A stretch of DNA of 64,000 bases from Halomonas sp. THAF5a (GCF_009363755.1 NZ_CP045417.1:620001-684000); one strand, 5' to 3'. Positions 8,018 through 22,191 are shown, counted from the first letter of the stretch. Translations and numbers: made by a program. The notes: generated by a model not told the origin, from the sequence alone.

Positions 8018-8902
8018 ATGATCACTGGAAGTATCGTCGCGCTGGCGACGCCGATGAAGGTCAACGGCGATATCGACTGGGAGGCCCTGCGTCGCCTGGT
8101 GCACTTTCATCTCGACAACGGCACCGATGCGATCGTGGCGGCCGGCACCACCGGCGAGCCGACGACCATGTCCTTCGCCGAGCACTTCGACGTCATCCGC
8201 ACCGTGGTGGAAGAGGTCGATGGCCGCATTCCGGTGATCGCCGGCACCGGCTCGAACAACACCACCGAGGCGGTGGAGCTGACCCGCTACGCCAAGGAGG
8301 TCGGCGCCGACTACTGCCTGACGGTGGCGCCCTACTACAACAAGCCGACCCAGGAAGGCCTGTTCCAGCACTTCAAGGCGATCGCCGAGGCCAGCGACCT
8401 GCCGGTGATCCTCTACAACGTGCCGGGCCGCACCTGCTCCGACATCTACAACGAGACCGTGATGCGTCTCGCCGAGGTCGACGGCATCGTCGGCCTCAAG
8501 GATGCCACCGGCAACCTGGAGCGCGCCGAGGACCTGATCGCGCGCCTCAAGGGCAGCGACTTCATGCTCTACTCCGGCGACGATGCCACCGCCTGCGACT
8601 TCATGCTGATGGGCGGCCACGGTGACATCTCGGTGACCGCCAACGTCGCCCCGCGGGCGATGCATGAGCTGTGTGCCGCCGCCGTGGCCGGCGACGCCGA
8701 CAAGGCCCACCAGATCAACACCCGGCTGCTGCCGCTGCACACCAACCTGGGCGTCGAGTCCAACCCGATTCCGGTCAAGTGGGCGCTGCATCGCATGGGC
8801 TACATGGAGCCGGGCATCCGCCTGCCGCTGACCTGGCTCTCCGAGAAGTACCACTCCACCGTCAGCGAGGCCCTGCAGCTGGCGGGGATGATCGACGACT
8901 GA
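8018..8902 (+). CDS. dapA: 4-hydroxy-tetrahydrodipicolinate synthase
   Basis: 294 aa. Condenses pyruvate and aspartate semialdehyde in the lysine/diaminopimelate pathway. TIM-barrel enzyme with Schiff-base lysine K161 in [12 protein letters not shown], the YNVPGRT Tyr motif and [10 protein letters not shown] near the N-terminus. ATG 8018 is preceded by AGAGG; an upstream in-frame ATG at 7985 would add 11 non-homologous residues. It is first gene of a run dapA-bamC-MBL-purC with gaps of 47 nt, a 1-nt overlap and 40 nt. Confidence 0.96.
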   Translation: MITGSIVALATPMKVNGDIDWEALRRLVHFHLDNGTDAIVAAGTTGEPTTMSFAEHFDVIRTVVEEVDGRIPVIAGTGSNNTTEAVELTRYAKEVGADYCLTVAPYYNKPTQEGLFQHFKAIAEASDLPVILYNVPGRTCSDIYNETVMRLAEVDGIVGLKDATGNLERAEDLIARLKGSDFMLYSGDDATACDFMLMGGHGDISVTANVAPRAMHELCAAAVAGDADKAHQINTRLLPLHTNLGVESNPIPVKWALHRMGYMEPGIRLPLTWLSEKYHSTVSEALQLAGMIDD

Positions 8903-8949
8903 GCGGTGCCCGGCATCGTACTCCGCACAACACGAGGCAAGGTGGACGC

Positions 8950-9918
8950 ATGAACTCTGCGCTGAAAGGGATGCTGGTGGCGACGGTCGCGCTGGCCACG
9001 GTCGGTTGCGCCCGTGATGGCTTCTATCACGATCGCAACCTCGACTACGCCGAGGCCGAGGAGACGGCCCCCCTGGTGCTGCCGGAGGCCCGCAACCCGG
9101 CGCGCTACCGGGACGCCATGCCGGTGCCCGAGGTGAGCGGCGCGCGTCCCGCCGCGGACGGCGTGGTCGACGCACCGTTGCCCCAGGCCCTGTCGCCGGG
9201 CCGCGCCCGGGAGCGCGGCTACGTCGAGCGCCGCGAGATCGGCGCCGACGCCTGGCTGGTGGTGGGCGCCGAGCCGGCCTCGGTGTGGCCTGAGCTCGAG
9301 CGCTTCGTGCAGGGCCGCGGGCTGGACGTCGTCGCCCGCGACCCGAGCCGCGGGGTGCTGGAAACCGCGCAGGCGCGGTTGAGCGTCCGCCAGGGGCTGC
9401 GCCGTGGCGACAGCGAGCTGCACTGCGAGCGCGGTGGCGTGGCCGACGCGGGTTGCCTGCGGGCCCTGGAGCGCCACTTCCAGTCGCTCAGCGCCTCGGC
9501 CAGCGCGGCGTCGCTGACCGCCCAGCGTCCCGAGGTGCAGGACCGTGCGCGGTTCGAGCGGCGCGGTGGCGACTGGCAGGTGATCCTGCCCTACGACGTC
9601 GACCGCCTGTGGGCGGAGCTCAGCTACCAGCTGGAGGCCGATTTCGCCGTCGAGGGCCGCCGCGAGCTGCGCGAGCGCGACCCCGGCACCCACAGCTTCC
9701 TGGTCGGCTACCTGACCCGCGAGGCGCGCGAGCAGGGCCTGCTGGGCTCGCTGGCCTCGCTGGAGTTCGGCGCCGAGCCCGAACCGGTGAGGCTGACCCT
9801 CGAGGCGCGCGGCCCCGAGGAGACGGTGCTGCGCGTGGAGGGCGTCGGCGAGGCCGGTGCGCTGCCCGAGGAAGACCAGCGCGCGCTGCTCGAGCGGGTG
9901 GCGGGCCTGCTGCGCTGA
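8950..9918 (+). CDS. bamC: Outer membrane assembly lipoprotein BamC
   Basis: 322 aa. A lipoprotein signal peptide ends in the lipobox ATVGC (lipidated Cys about residue 19), followed by a long unstructured N-terminal region rich in Pro/Ala/Glu and two helix-grip-like domains. BamC is an accessory part of the BAM complex that inserts beta-barrel proteins. The call rests on lipobox, length and the conserved place after dapA; primary-sequence conservation in BamC is low. An AAGGTGG box precedes the ATG. Its stop overlaps the next start (TGATG). Confidence 0.85.
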   Translation: MNSALKGMLVATVALATVGCARDGFYHDRNLDYAEAEETAPLVLPEARNPARYRDAMPVPEVSGARPAADGVVDAPLPQALSPGRARERGYVERREIGADAWLVVGAEPASVWPELERFVQGRGLDVVARDPSRGVLETAQARLSVRQGLRRGDSELHCERGGVADAGCLRALERHFQSLSASASAASLTAQRPEVQDRARFERRGGDWQVILPYDVDRLWAELSYQLEADFAVEGRRELRERDPGTHSFLVGYLTREAREQGLLGSLASLEFGAEPEPVRLTLEARGPEETVLRVEGVGEAGALPEEDQRALLERVAGLLR

Positions 9919-10703
9919 TGAGCGGCGCGGCGTCGGGCGGCCTCACCTTCGCCTCCCTGGGCAGCGGCAGCAAGGGCAACGCCACCCTGGTCAGTGACGG
10001 CGAGACCCACCTGCTGGTCGACTGCGGCTTCGGCCTCAAGGAGACCGAGCGCCGCCTGGCCCGCCTGGGGCTGCACCCCCGCCAGCTCGACGCCGTGCTG
10101 GTGACCCACGAGCACGGCGATCACATCCGCGGCGTCGGGCCCCTGGCGCGCCGCCACAAGGTGCCGGTATACCTGACGCCGGGCACCTGGCTCTCGGGGC
10201 GGCTCGGCGAGCTGCCGCAACGTCACTGGATCACCCCTCAGGCGCGGTTCGCGGTCAAGGGGCTTGCCATCGACCCGATCACCGTGCCCCACGACGCCCG
10301 CGAGCCGGTGCAGTTCGCGATCAGCGGCGCCGGCCACCGGCTCGGCCTGCTCACCGACCTGGGGCATCCCAGTGCCCACGTGGTCGAGGCCTTCGCCGGC
10401 TGCGACGGCCTGGTGCTGGAGTGCAACCACGATCGCCGGATGCTCGCCGAGGGGCCCTATCCCGCGAGCCTCAAGCGGCGAGTGGGCGGCGACTGGGGCC
10501 ACCTGGCCAACGTGCAGGCGGCCTGGCTGCTGCAGCGCCTGGGGCTCGATCGCCTGCAGCGCATCGTCTGCTCGCACCTCTCCGAACACAACAACCGCCC
10601 CGAGCTGGCCCTGGAGGCCCTGGTGCCCCTGCTCGACGGCGACGACTCCCGGCTGAGGATCGCCGCCCAGGACGATGGCCTGGCGTGGCAGACCCTCGGC
10701 TGA
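9918..10703 (+). CDS. MBL-fold metallo-hydrolase (YycJ/VicX-like)
   Basis: 261 aa metallo-beta-lactamase-fold protein. [15 protein letters not shown] starts the fold; THEHGDHI (about residues 64-71) supplies the dinuclear metal ligands, with further His/Asp in LTDLGHPS and a late SHLSEHNN. YycJ-type proteins are proposed nucleases or phosphodiesterases; the substrate is unknown here. It overlaps the bamC stop by one base, so coupled translation is likely. A gene of this family also sits between bamC and purC in Pseudomonas. Confidence 0.88.
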   Translation: MSGAASGGLTFASLGSGSKGNATLVSDGETHLLVDCGFGLKETERRLARLGLHPRQLDAVLVTHEHGDHIRGVGPLARRHKVPVYLTPGTWLSGRLGELPQRHWITPQARFAVKGLAIDPITVPHDAREPVQFAISGAGHRLGLLTDLGHPSAHVVEAFAGCDGLVLECNHDRRMLAEGPYPASLKRRVGGDWGHLANVQAAWLLQRLGLDRLQRIVCSHLSEHNNRPELALEALVPLLDGDDSRLRIAAQDDGLAWQTLG

Positions 10704-10743
10704 CCGACCATCCTTACCCGTATCCTCGCCTCTGGAGGCTCCC

Positions 10744-11457
10744 ATGGAAAAGCGTCAAGAACTCTTCGTCGGCAAGGCCAAGTCGGTCTATGCCACCGAC
10801 GACCCGGACCGTTTGATCCTGCACTTCCGCAACGACACCAGCGCCTTCGACGGCCGTCGCGTCGAGGCGCTCGAGCGCAAGGGCCAGGTCAACAACCGCT
10901 TCAACGCCTTCATCATGGGCAAGCTGCAGGAAGCGGGCATCCCCACCCACTTCGAGAGCGAGCTCTCCGCCGATGAGTGCGTGGTCAAGAACCTCGAGAT
11001 GATTCCGGTGGAGTGCGTGGTGCGCAACATCGCCGCCGGCAGCCTGGTCAGGACCCTCGGCGTCGAGGAGGGGCAGGCCCTCAACCCGCCGACCTTCCAG
11101 CTGTTCCTGAAGAACGACGAGCTCCACGATCCGATGATCAACGAGTCGCTGGCCGAGACCTTCGGCTGGGCGACGCCTGAGCAGCTGGCCGAGATGAAGG
11201 CGCTGACCTTCCGCGTCAACGAGGTGCTCAAGGCCCTGTTTGAAGACGGCGGCATGCTGCTGGTCGACTACAAGCTCGAGTTCGGGCTCTTCCACGGACA
11301 GATCGTGCTGGGCGACGAGTTCTCCCCGGACGGCTGCCGCCTGTGGGACGCGAATACCCGCGAGAAGCTCGACAAGGATCGCTTCCGCCAGGGGCTCGGC
11401 AACGTGATCGAGTCCTACGAGGAGGTGGGCCGGCGGATCGGCATCGACTTCGGCTGA
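10744..11457 (+). CDS. purC: Phosphoribosylaminoimidazole-succinocarboxamide synthase (SAICAR synthetase)
   Basis: 237 aa, typical bacterial PurC length. Joins aspartate to CAIR with ATP in purine synthesis. Visible signatures: [13 protein letters not shown] (nucleotide loop), [20 protein letters not shown] and LVDYKLEFG. The ATG at 10744 follows TGGAGG; an in-frame ATG at 10675 lies inside the preceding gene. Last gene of the dapA run, ended by a strong hairpin. Confidence 0.97.
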   Translation: MEKRQELFVGKAKSVYATDDPDRLILHFRNDTSAFDGRRVEALERKGQVNNRFNAFIMGKLQEAGIPTHFESELSADECVVKNLEMIPVECVVRNIAAGSLVRTLGVEEGQALNPPTFQLFLKNDELHDPMINESLAETFGWATPEQLAEMKALTFRVNEVLKALFEDGGMLLVDYKLEFGLFHGQIVLGDEFSPDGCRLWDANTREKLDKDRFRQGLGNVIESYEEVGRRIGIDFG

Positions 11458-11486
11458 GGCCGACCGTTACGCCGACGAGCATCATG

Positions 11487-11512
11487 ACGAAGGGCCCCGC
11501 GGGGCCCTTCGT
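11487..11512. terminator. Bidirectional terminator between purC and trmO
   Basis: A 12-bp stem (11487-11498 with 11501-11512), mostly GC, lies between the convergent purC and trmO stops. TCGTT follows on the plus strand. Confidence 0.8.
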
Positions 11513-11524
11513 CGTTCCGGGCCC

Positions 11525-12268
11525 TCAGGCCTCCACGATCTCGACGACCTCCAGGCGCGTCTCGCCCGCGGCGTCGCTGCGGGCCTGGAAGCGCACGTCG
11601 ACGTCGCGCAGGCGCACGCCGTAGAGTCGTTCCTCGGCGCCGCGACGATAGGCCGGGCGGGGGTCCTGGGCGAGCACCTGGCGGATCAGCTCACGCAGCG
11701 AGTCACCGTCGGGGCGCCGGGCCAGCACGGCCTCTGCCTCGGGCGCGAGGCTGACCGCCAGGGTCGGCGGCGCCTCGGGGGCGAAACCGGCGCGCGCCTC
11801 GGGACGCGCCTCGGCCCAGGGCAGGTAGGGCTTGAGGTCGAGCACCGGGGTGCCGCTGACCAGGTCGGCGCCGCGCAGGGTCAGGCGCACGCCCCGGGCG
11901 GTATCGATGTCGAGGAGCTCCACCAGCGAGAGTCCCAGGCGGTTGGGGCGGTGGGTGCTGCGGCTGGCGAAGACCCCCACCCGGGCATTGCCGCCCAGGC
12001 GCGGTGGGCGCACCAGCGGCGTCCAGCGCTCGGGGCCGGCTTGTTCGGGACTGAGGTGGAAGACGAAGGTCAGCCAGAGGTGGCTGAAGGCCTCGAGGCC
12101 CCGTACCGCCAGCGGATCATCGAAGGGCGGGGTCAGCACCAGGCTCGCCCGGGCCGCGTCGGCGAGCCCCGGCTGGCGGGGAATGCCGAACTTGTCCGGG
12201 AAGTCGCTCTCGATGACCCCGATGGGCGTCATGGCGAAGGCCTCGGGTGAGGCGGGCTGGTCGGTCAT
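11525..12268 (-). CDS. trmO: tRNA t6A37 N6-methyltransferase TrmO (TsaA family)
   Basis: 247 aa. Methylates threonylcarbamoyl-adenosine 37 in tRNA-Thr using SAM. The beta-barrel UPF0066 domain opens with IGVIESDFPDKFGIPRQPGL; the signature segment ASRSTHRPNRLGLSLVELL and the DLKPYLPW motif are both present, with a C-terminal extension. An AAGGAT box precedes the ATG. It is divergent from the GNAT gene. tsaB, whose product helps make the t6A that TrmO methylates, is at 20665. Confidence 0.93.
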   Translation of the reverse strand: MTDQPASPEAFAMTPIGVIESDFPDKFGIPRQPGLADAARASLVLTPPFDDPLAVRGLEAFSHLWLTFVFHLSPEQAGPERWTPLVRPPRLGGNARVGVFASRSTHRPNRLGLSLVELLDIDTARGVRLTLRGADLVSGTPVLDLKPYLPWAEARPEARAGFAPEAPPTLAVSLAPEAEAVLARRPDGDSLRELIRQVLAQDPRPAYRRGAEERLYGVRLRDVDVRFQARSDAAGETRLEVVEIVEA

Positions 12269-12290
12269 GGCGGATCCTTGCGCTTTTTCT

Positions 12291-12311
12291 CCGCGGGGAT
12301 TGGCCCCGCGG
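12291..12311. other. GC hairpin in the trmO/GNAT divergent gap
   Basis: An 8-bp stem (12291-12298 with 12304-12311) with loop ATTGG lies in the 93-bp gap. It may be structured leader of trmO; no known regulator site was recognised. Confidence 0.35.
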
Positions 12312-12361
12312 CGGGGCTTGGGTAGTCTGCTGGCCTGATCATCATCGCAGGAAGCTCACGC

Positions 12362-12910
12362 ATGCGTCATGACGCCTCCCACACCGTTGCCGACGCGGTG
12401 CCCTCCGAGACGCGCCGCGGCCCGCGCATCGTCTATCGGACCGCACGGGTCCGCGATGCCGCCGACCAGGCCGAGGTCTTTCACCACGCCGTGATGCAGG
12501 GCGCCGCGGGTCACTACACCCTGGCCGAGCGAGAGGCCTGGGCGATGGTCCTGCCCCGCGACGCCAGCGCCTGGTCGGCGCGCCAGGCGCTGTTCACCAC
12601 CCTGGTGGCCGACTGCGAGGGGCGCTGCGTGGGCTTCCTCGAGCTGGATGCGACCGCGGGACGGATCGAGACCCTCTATGTCTGGCCGTCGCTGGGCCGG
12701 CGCGGCATCGGCGCGACCCTGCTGATGCACGCCGAGCGGATGCTGCTGGAGCAGGGGGTGGGCCTGGCCCGGGTCGAGGCCAGCGCCGTGCTGGCGCCCG
12801 GCCTGCAGCGTCGGGGATGGACCCGGCTCGGCGACGACTGGGTCGAGCGCGGCGGCGAGCGGCTGTTTCGCCAGCGCCTGGAGAAGCGCCTGGTCGCCGT
12901 GGAGACCTGA
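12362..12910 (+). CDS. GNAT-family N-acetyltransferase
   Basis: 182 aa. GNAT fold: IVYRTARVRDAADQAEVFHHAV at the N-terminus, then the acetyl-CoA binding motif A around LYVWPSLGRRGIGATLLMHAE (about residues 98-118) with the R/Q-x-x-G-x-G/A pattern. The substrate cannot be predicted. An AGGAAG box precedes the ATG. It converges with nadC across an 18-bp gap, so the two may share 3' signals. Confidence 0.88.
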   Translation: MRHDASHTVADAVPSETRRGPRIVYRTARVRDAADQAEVFHHAVMQGAAGHYTLAEREAWAMVLPRDASAWSARQALFTTLVADCEGRCVGFLELDATAGRIETLYVWPSLGRRGIGATLLMHAERMLLEQGVGLARVEASAVLAPGLQRRGWTRLGDDWVERGGERLFRQRLEKRLVAVET

Positions 12911-12928
12911 GGCCGCCGCGCGGCCGGG

Positions 12929-13819
<891 letters not shown>

Positions 13820-13858
13820 TTATAGGGGAAACCCATGCATCCACGTCAGGGAAAAACC

Positions 13859-14458
13859 ATGCGCATCGACGACGGCTGGCTGGCCCAGGCCCGACGACTT
13901 CCCTCGCCCAACCAGGACGATCGCCCGCAAGGGGAGGTCTCGCTGCTGGTGCTGCACTCGATCAGCCTGCCGCCGGGGGAGTTCGGCGGCGAGCACATCG
14001 AGCGGCTCTTCACCAACCGGCTCGATCCCGACGCCCACCCCTTCTTCGCTGCGATCGCCGACCTGCGCGTCTCGGCCCACCTGCTGATCCGCCGCGACGG
14101 GGAGTGCGTGCAGTTCGTGCCCTTCGAGGCCCGCGCCTGGCACGCCGGCCGCTCCCGCTGGCGCGATGGGCCCATCGCGCGCCGGGCGCTGAACGACTTC
14201 GCCGTGGGGATCGAGCTGGAGGGCGACGAGGTGTCGCCCTATACCGGCGCCCAGTACCGGGCCCTGGCGCGCGCCACGGCGGCGCTGCTGTCGCGCTACC
14301 CGGCGCTTACGCCTGAACGCATCACCAGCCATGCCCGGGTGGCTCCGCTGCGCAAGAGCGACCCCGGTCCCGCCTTCGACTGGGCCTACTTCCGCCAGGC
14401 GCTCGGTCGGGAGCTCGGTCATGAACGTGGTCAGGAGCTTGGAAAAATACGTACTTAG
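13859..14458 (+). CDS. ampD: 1,6-anhydro-N-acetylmuramyl-L-alanine amidase AmpD
   Basis: 199 aa cytoplasmic zinc amidase for recycling of cell-wall anhydro-muropeptides; its loss derepresses AmpC-type beta-lactamases where present. Zinc ligands H33 (LHSISLPPGEFGG), H158 and D168 (SHARVAPLRKSDPGPAFDW) match E. coli H34/H154/D164; E120 and K166 are also present. MRIDDGWL aligns with the E. coli start, so ATG 13859 is chosen over the in-frame ATG at 13835; both have purine-rich boxes. Confidence 0.95.
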   Translation: MRIDDGWLAQARRLPSPNQDDRPQGEVSLLVLHSISLPPGEFGGEHIERLFTNRLDPDAHPFFAAIADLRVSAHLLIRRDGECVQFVPFEARAWHAGRSRWRDGPIARRALNDFAVGIELEGDEVSPYTGAQYRALARATAALLSRYPALTPERITSHARVAPLRKSDPGPAFDWAYFRQALGRELGHERGQELGKIRT

Positions 14459-14806
14459 GCACCCAGTCGGTCGCCTTGGGCCCTCGGCGACGGTGCCGGG
14501 GGGGCTGTCGGGGGTAGTCCTCCTACAACGCCGCGCCACCGGCGGGAGAGGAGGAGCCCAAGGGGCGAAAAACTCCCTAAGGGCCTACGCTGCGGTGCAA
14601 TATATGTTTATGAAAAATATTTCCACTCTATCTTGAATTGGCAGGGACCAGCGTTTACGGTATCTTCGCGCCATCAACAAGGCACCCTGTACATTGTCTT
14701 GTAAAACAACTACAGGCCTGACGCGATGGGGCGCCAACCCCGATCATGAGTGTCATTCTGCCCCTCTCGGGGCTGTAGTTCCCCACCGTCATTCGGAGAG
14801 ACGTCT
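14459..14806 (+). promoter_or_regulatory. aceE leader and promoter region
   Basis: 348 bp without a gene. A good sigma-70 promoter is visible: TTGGCA at 14638-14643, 17-bp spacer, TATCTT at 14661-14666, predicting a leader of about 130 nt before aceE. Downstream of it, around 14690-14715, an AT-rich TTGT..ACAA stretch could be an operator, but it does not match the PdhR box I know. The upstream part has GC-rich partial hairpins after ampD without a clear T-run. Confidence 0.55.
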
Positions 14807-17479
14807 ATGAGTCTGGAAACAAGAGAAGATCTCGATCCGGTCGAAACCACGGAATGGTTGGATTCCCTGGAGTCGGTCCTGGATCGCGAGGGCGAGGATC
14901 GTGCCCGATACCTGATGACTCGCCTGGCCGATCGGGTGCGGCGTGACGGCATGCAGGTGCCCTTCTCGGTGACGACCCCGCATCGCAACACCATTCCGGT
15001 GCACCGCGAGGCGCCGATGCCGGGCGACCTTTTCATGGAACGTCGCATCCGCTCACTGATTCGCTACAACGCCATCGCCCAGGTGATCCGCAACAACCGC
15101 GCCAACCCGGGCCTGGGCGGGCACATCGCCAGCTTCATGTCGGCGGCGACCCTGTATGACGTGGGCTTCAACCACTTCTTCCGCGCCCCGAACGGCGACT
15201 TCGAGGGCGACCTGGTCTACATCCAGGGTCACGTGGCGCCGGGCGTCTACGCCCGCGCCTACCTGGAGGGCCGCCTCACCGAAGACCAGATGGACAAGTA
15301 CCGCCAGGAGGTGGACGGCGACGGCCTCTCGTCCTACCCGCACCCCTGGCTGATGCCGGACTTCTGGCAGTTCCCCACGGTATCCATGGGCCTCGGCCCC
15401 ATCCAGGCCATCTACCAGGCCCACGTGATGAAGTACCTGGATTCCCGTGAGCTCAAGAACATGCACGATCGCAAGATCTGGTGCTTCATGGGCGACGGCG
15501 AGTGCGACGAGCCGGAGTCCCTCGGCGCGATCCACTTGGCCAGCCGTGAGAAGCTCGACAACCTGATCTTCGTCATCAACTGCAACCTGCAGCGCCTCGA
15601 CGGCCCGGTCCGCGGCAACTCGCGGATCATGGACGAGCTCGAGGGCGTCTTCCGCGGCGCCGGCTGGAACGTGCAGAAGGTGGTCTGGGGCCGCCTGTGG
15701 GATCCGCTCTTCGAGAAGGACACCAAGGGCATCCTGCAGAAGCGCATGGACGAGGCGGTCGACGGCGACTACCAGAACTACAAGGCCAACGGCGGCGCCT
15801 ACACCCGGGAGCACTTCTTCGGGAAGTACCCGGAGACCGCCGAGATGGTCAAGGACATGTCCGACGAGGACATCTGGAAGCTCAACCGTGGCGGCCACGA
15901 CCCGTTCAAGGTCTACGCGGCGTACCACGAGGCGACCCAGAACGCCAACGGCCGTCCCACCGTGATCCTGGCGCACACCGTCAAGGGCTACGGCATGGGC
16001 GGCGGCGACGGCGAGGCCGCCAACGAGGCGCACCAGGTCAAGACCATGGAGTACGAGGCGCTCAAGCGCTTCCGCGACCGCTTCGGCATCCCGCTCACCG
16101 ACGAGCAGCTCAAGGAGGTGCCGTACTACAAGCCCGAGGACGACTCCCCGGAGCTCAAGTACATGCACCTGCAGCGCGAGCGCCTTGGCGGCTACCTGCC
16201 GAGCCGGCGCAACGACTTCGAGTCGCTGCCGATCCCGGCCCTGGAGGACAAGACCTTCGCCTCCCAGATGGGCGGCTCCAAGGGGCGCGAGGTCTCCACC
16301 ACCATGGCCTTCGTGCGCGTCCTGAACGGCCTGGTCAAGGACAAGCAGATCGGCAAGCGGGTGGTACCGATCATCCCCGACGAGGCGCGCACCTTCGGCA
16401 TGGAGGGCATGTTCCGCCAGCTCGGCATCTACACCTCGGAAGGGCAGAAGTACGAGCCGGTCGACAAGGGCCAGATCATGTTCTATCGCGAGGATCAGAA
16501 GGGCCAGATCCTCGAGGAGGGCATCACCGAGGCCGGCGCCATGTCGGCGTGGATCGCCGCCGCCACCTCCTACTCGAACAACGCCACGACCCTGCTGCCG
16601 TTCTACGTCTACTACTCGATGTTCGGCTTCCAGCGCATCGGCGACCTGGCCTGGGCCGCCGGCGACATGCAGGCCCGCGGCTTCCTGGTCGGCGGCACCG
16701 CCGGTCGCACCACCCTGAACGGCGAGGGGCTGCAGCACCAGGACGGCCACAGCCACCTGCAGGCGTCGATGATCCCGAACTGCCGCAGCTACGACCCGAC
16801 CTACGCCCATGAGGTCGCGGTGATCGTCCAGGACGGCCTGAAGCGTATGTTCACCGACAAGGAGAACTGCTTCTACTACCTGACGGTGATGAACGAGAAC
16901 TACGAGCAGCCGGCGCTCGAGGAAGTGCCCGCCGAGGACATCATCAAGGGCATGTACCTGCTGCGCGAGACCCAGGGCAAGAAGGGCCGCGTGCAGCTGA
17001 TGGGCTGCGGCACCATCCTGCGCGAGGTCGAGGCCGCCGCCGAGATGCTCGCCGAGGAGTGGGGCGTGGGCGCCGATATCTGGAGCGTCACCAGCTTCAA
17101 CGAGCTGCGTCGCGAGGCCCTGGAGATCGACCGCCAGGCCTTCATCAACCCCGAGGCCGAGGTGGGCAAGCCCCACGTCACCGCCTGCCTGGAGGGTCGC
17201 GAGGGTCCGGCCATCGTCTCCACCGACTACATGAAGCTGTTCGCCGACCAGGTCCGCGCCTGGGTGCCGACCGACTACCATGTACTGGGCACCGACGGTT
17301 ACGGCCGCTCCGACACCCGCGAGAAGCTCCGTCACTTCTTCGAGGTCGACCGTCGCTTCGTCACCGTGGCCGCGCTCAAGGCGCTGGCCGACCGCGGCGA
17401 GCTGGATCGCAAGGTCGTCGGCGAGGCGCTCAAGAAGTACGGCATCGATCCGGCCAAGCCCAACCCGCTTGCGGTGTGA
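14807..17479 (+). CDS. aceE: Pyruvate dehydrogenase E1 component, homodimeric type
   Basis: 890 aa (E. coli 887). Thiamine-diphosphate enzyme that decarboxylates pyruvate and reductively acetylates the lipoyl groups of AceF. The ThDP motif runs from GDGECDEPESLGA to INCNLQRLDGPVRGN (about residues 228-270). The opening TREDLDPVETTEWLDSLESV is the E2-binding N-terminal region. ATG 14807 has GGAG upstream; the longer frame from 14750 adds 19 Cys/Ser/Pro-rich residues without homology. aceF follows after 75 nt. No lpd follows in the window. Confidence 0.98.
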   Translation: MSLETREDLDPVETTEWLDSLESVLDREGEDRARYLMTRLADRVRRDGMQVPFSVTTPHRNTIPVHREAPMPGDLFMERRIRSLIRYNAIAQVIRNNRANPGLGGHIASFMSAATLYDVGFNHFFRAPNGDFEGDLVYIQGHVAPGVYARAYLEGRLTEDQMDKYRQEVDGDGLSSYPHPWLMPDFWQFPTVSMGLGPIQAIYQAHVMKYLDSRELKNMHDRKIWCFMGDGECDEPESLGAIHLASREKLDNLIFVINCNLQRLDGPVRGNSRIMDELEGVFRGAGWNVQKVVWGRLWDPLFEKDTKGILQKRMDEAVDGDYQNYKANGGAYTREHFFGKYPETAEMVKDMSDEDIWKLNRGGHDPFKVYAAYHEATQNANGRPTVILAHTVKGYGMGGGDGEAANEAHQVKTMEYEALKRFRDRFGIPLTDEQLKEVPYYKPEDDSPELKYMHLQRERLGGYLPSRRNDFESLPIPALEDKTFASQMGGSKGREVSTTMAFVRVLNGLVKDKQIGKRVVPIIPDEARTFGMEGMFRQLGIYTSEGQKYEPVDKGQIMFYREDQKGQILEEGITEAGAMSAWIAAATSYSNNATTLLPFYVYYSMFGFQRIGDLAWAAGDMQARGFLVGGTAGRTTLNGEGLQHQDGHSHLQASMIPNCRSYDPTYAHEVAVIVQDGLKRMFTDKENCFYYLTVMNENYEQPALEEVPAEDIIKGMYLLRETQGKKGRVQLMGCGTILREVEAAAEMLAEEWGVGADIWSVTSFNELRREALEIDRQAFINPEAEVGKPHVTACLEGREGPAIVSTDYMKLFADQVRAWVPTDYHVLGTDGYGRSDTREKLRHFFEVDRRFVTVAALKALADRGELDRKVVGEALKKYGIDPAKPNPLAV

Positions 17480-17554
17480 GGCGTCGCCCGAGCGATTCGG
17501 TGACATGGCGGGCCCGCGGGCCCGCCCCCGTCAAGAGTTTGAAGGAGCGCGACC

Positions 17555-20546
<2,992 letters not shown>

Positions 20547-20581
20547 GCCCCGGCCGCGTCTCCCCGTGCTTGGCACGTCGC

Positions 20582-20607
20582 CGAAGGCCCGCATTCGCGG
20601 GCCTTCG
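20582..20607 (+). terminator. Hairpin after adk
   Basis: An 11-bp stem (20582-20592 with 20597-20607), loop ATTC, followed by TCGTT; the T-run is short, so efficiency is uncertain. Confidence 0.7.
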
Positions 20608-20664
20608 TCGTTGGCGGCGTCGCGCGTATAATGCGGCGACACTTCCGCCACGACGTGATGCCCC

Positions 20665-21381
20665 ATGCCGATCCTGCTGGCCCTGGACGCTTCCTCGAGC
20701 GCCTGTTCCGCCGCCCTGCTGCGCCGTCGCGACGGCCACGCCGACGAACTGATCTCCCGCTTCGCCCTGACCCCGCGGGAGCACACCCGACGCCTGCTGC
20801 CGATGGTCGACGAGGTGCTCGCCGAGGCGGGCCTCGCGGCCTCGGCGCTCGACGCCGTGGCCTACGGCCGAGGGCCGGGCTCCTTCACCGGGCTGCGCAT
20901 CGCCGCCGGGGTCGCCCAGGGGCTCGCCTTCGGCCTCGACCGCCCGATGGTCGGCGTCTCGACCCTCGAGGCGCTGGCCCTGGGCGGACACCGCCGCCAC
21001 CACTACCGCCGACTGATCACCGCCCTGGATGCTCGCATGGGGGAGATCTACGTGGCCGCCTGGCAGTGTCGCGACGGCCGCGTGGAGCCGCTCAGCGATG
21101 AGGCGGTGATGCCGCCCTCGCGGCTGCGCCTGCCCGCCCTCGAGGACGCTAGCCAGGGCAACGCCGACTGGATCGGCATCGGCTCCGGCTGGGGCCTCCG
21201 CGAGCAGATGCGCGTCGAGGTGCAGGCGGGGCTCAGCCTCTGCCTGCCCGAGGTCGAGGCCGAGGCCGCCGACATGGCGCTGCTGGCCATGGACGCGCTG
21301 GCGCGGGGCGAGGCCCGCCCGGCCCACGAGGTGCAGCCGGTCTACCTGCGTGACCAGGTCGCCTGGCAGAAGAGCCGATGA
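20665..21381 (+). CDS. tsaB: tRNA t6A modification protein TsaB
   Basis: 238 aa. Partner of TsaD in threonylcarbamoyl transfer to A37 of ANN-decoding tRNAs. ASKHA-fold N-terminus [15 protein letters not shown], the conserved [21 protein letters not shown] segment, and [14 protein letters not shown] are diagnostic; the typical C-terminal [10 protein letters not shown] is present. The stop overlaps the rsmJ start by ATGA. Together with trmO at 11525 the window carries two steps of the same tRNA position. Confidence 0.95.
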   Translation: MPILLALDASSSACSAALLRRRDGHADELISRFALTPREHTRRLLPMVDEVLAEAGLAASALDAVAYGRGPGSFTGLRIAAGVAQGLAFGLDRPMVGVSTLEALALGGHRRHHYRRLITALDARMGEIYVAAWQCRDGRVEPLSDEAVMPPSRLRLPALEDASQGNADWIGIGSGWGLREQMRVEVQAGLSLCLPEVEAEAADMALLAMDALARGEARPAHEVQPVYLRDQVAWQKSR

Positions 21382-22154
21382 GCGCCGTCGCGGTTCGCGA
21401 CCCGGCCCTCCATCCGCTGGCCCGGCGGTGGGGACTGCCCATGGCCGATGACGCCGGGGAGGCCGAGAGCGACGGCGACACCCTGACGCTGGCCCGCCAG
21501 GACGATCGCCTGGTGCTGGCCGGCGACCCGCGCCGCTACGGCCACCCCCTGGCGGTGGACTTCGTCGGCGGGCGCGCCGCCCACCGGCGACGCTTCGGCG
21601 GCGGTCGCGGCCAGCTCATCGCCCGGGCCTGCGGCCTGGCCAAGGGCGTCACGCCCTCGGTGGTGGACGCCACCGCGGGGCTCGGTCGCGACGCCTTCGT
21701 GCTGGCGAGCCTGGGCGCCGAGGTGCTGCTGGTGGAGCGGGTCGCGGCGATCGCCGCGCTCCTCGAGGACGGCCTGGCGCGGGCCCTGGCCGACCCCGAG
21801 ACCCGCGAGATCGCCGCGCGCATGCGCCTGGCCCACGGCGATGCCGGCCGCGAGCTGGCGAGCCTGGTGGCGGGCGCCGGCGTGGCCCCCGAGGTGATCC
21901 ACCTCGATCCGATGTTCCCCCACCGCGACAAGTCGGCGCTGGTCAAGAAGGAGATGCGCCTCTTCCGCACCCTGGCCGGCGACGACGCCGATGCCCCGCG
22001 GCTGCTCGAGGCGGCGCTGGACGTGGCGAGCCACCGGGTGGTGGTCAAGCGCCCGCGCAAGGCGCCGCCCCTGGCGGGCCCGCCGCCGCGCCACGTCATC
22101 GAGGACAAGACCAGCCGCTACGACCTCTACGTGCATCGCCGCCTGGGCGCCTGA
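21378..22154 (+). CDS. rsmJ: 16S rRNA (guanine1516-N2)-methyltransferase RsmJ
   Basis: 258 aa SAM-dependent methyltransferase. Motif [22 protein letters not shown], then LVERVAAI and the catalytic [18 protein letters not shown] segment, with a C-terminal KRPRKAPPL stretch; all match RsmJ. It is translationally coupled to tsaB (4-nt overlap) and converges with plsB across 37 bp containing no obvious hairpin. Confidence 0.95.
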   Translation: MSAVAVRDPALHPLARRWGLPMADDAGEAESDGDTLTLARQDDRLVLAGDPRRYGHPLAVDFVGGRAAHRRRFGGGRGQLIARACGLAKGVTPSVVDATAGLGRDAFVLASLGAEVLLVERVAAIAALLEDGLARALADPETREIAARMRLAHGDAGRELASLVAGAGVAPEVIHLDPMFPHRDKSALVKKEMRLFRTLAGDDADAPRLLEAALDVASHRVVVKRPRKAPPLAGPPPRHVIEDKTSRYDLYVHRRLGA

Positions 22155-22191
22155 CCCCGGCCCCCGCCGCTCGGCCCGCGTCCCTCACCCA

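Noticed and set aside
14690..14715. PdhR operator before aceE
   Set aside because: The TTGT..ACAA stretch does not match the PdhR palindrome I know, and no pdhR-like gene is adjacent.
15053..17506. 817-codon minus-strand open frame opposite aceE
   Set aside because: Shadow of aceE with no RBS or recognisable domain.
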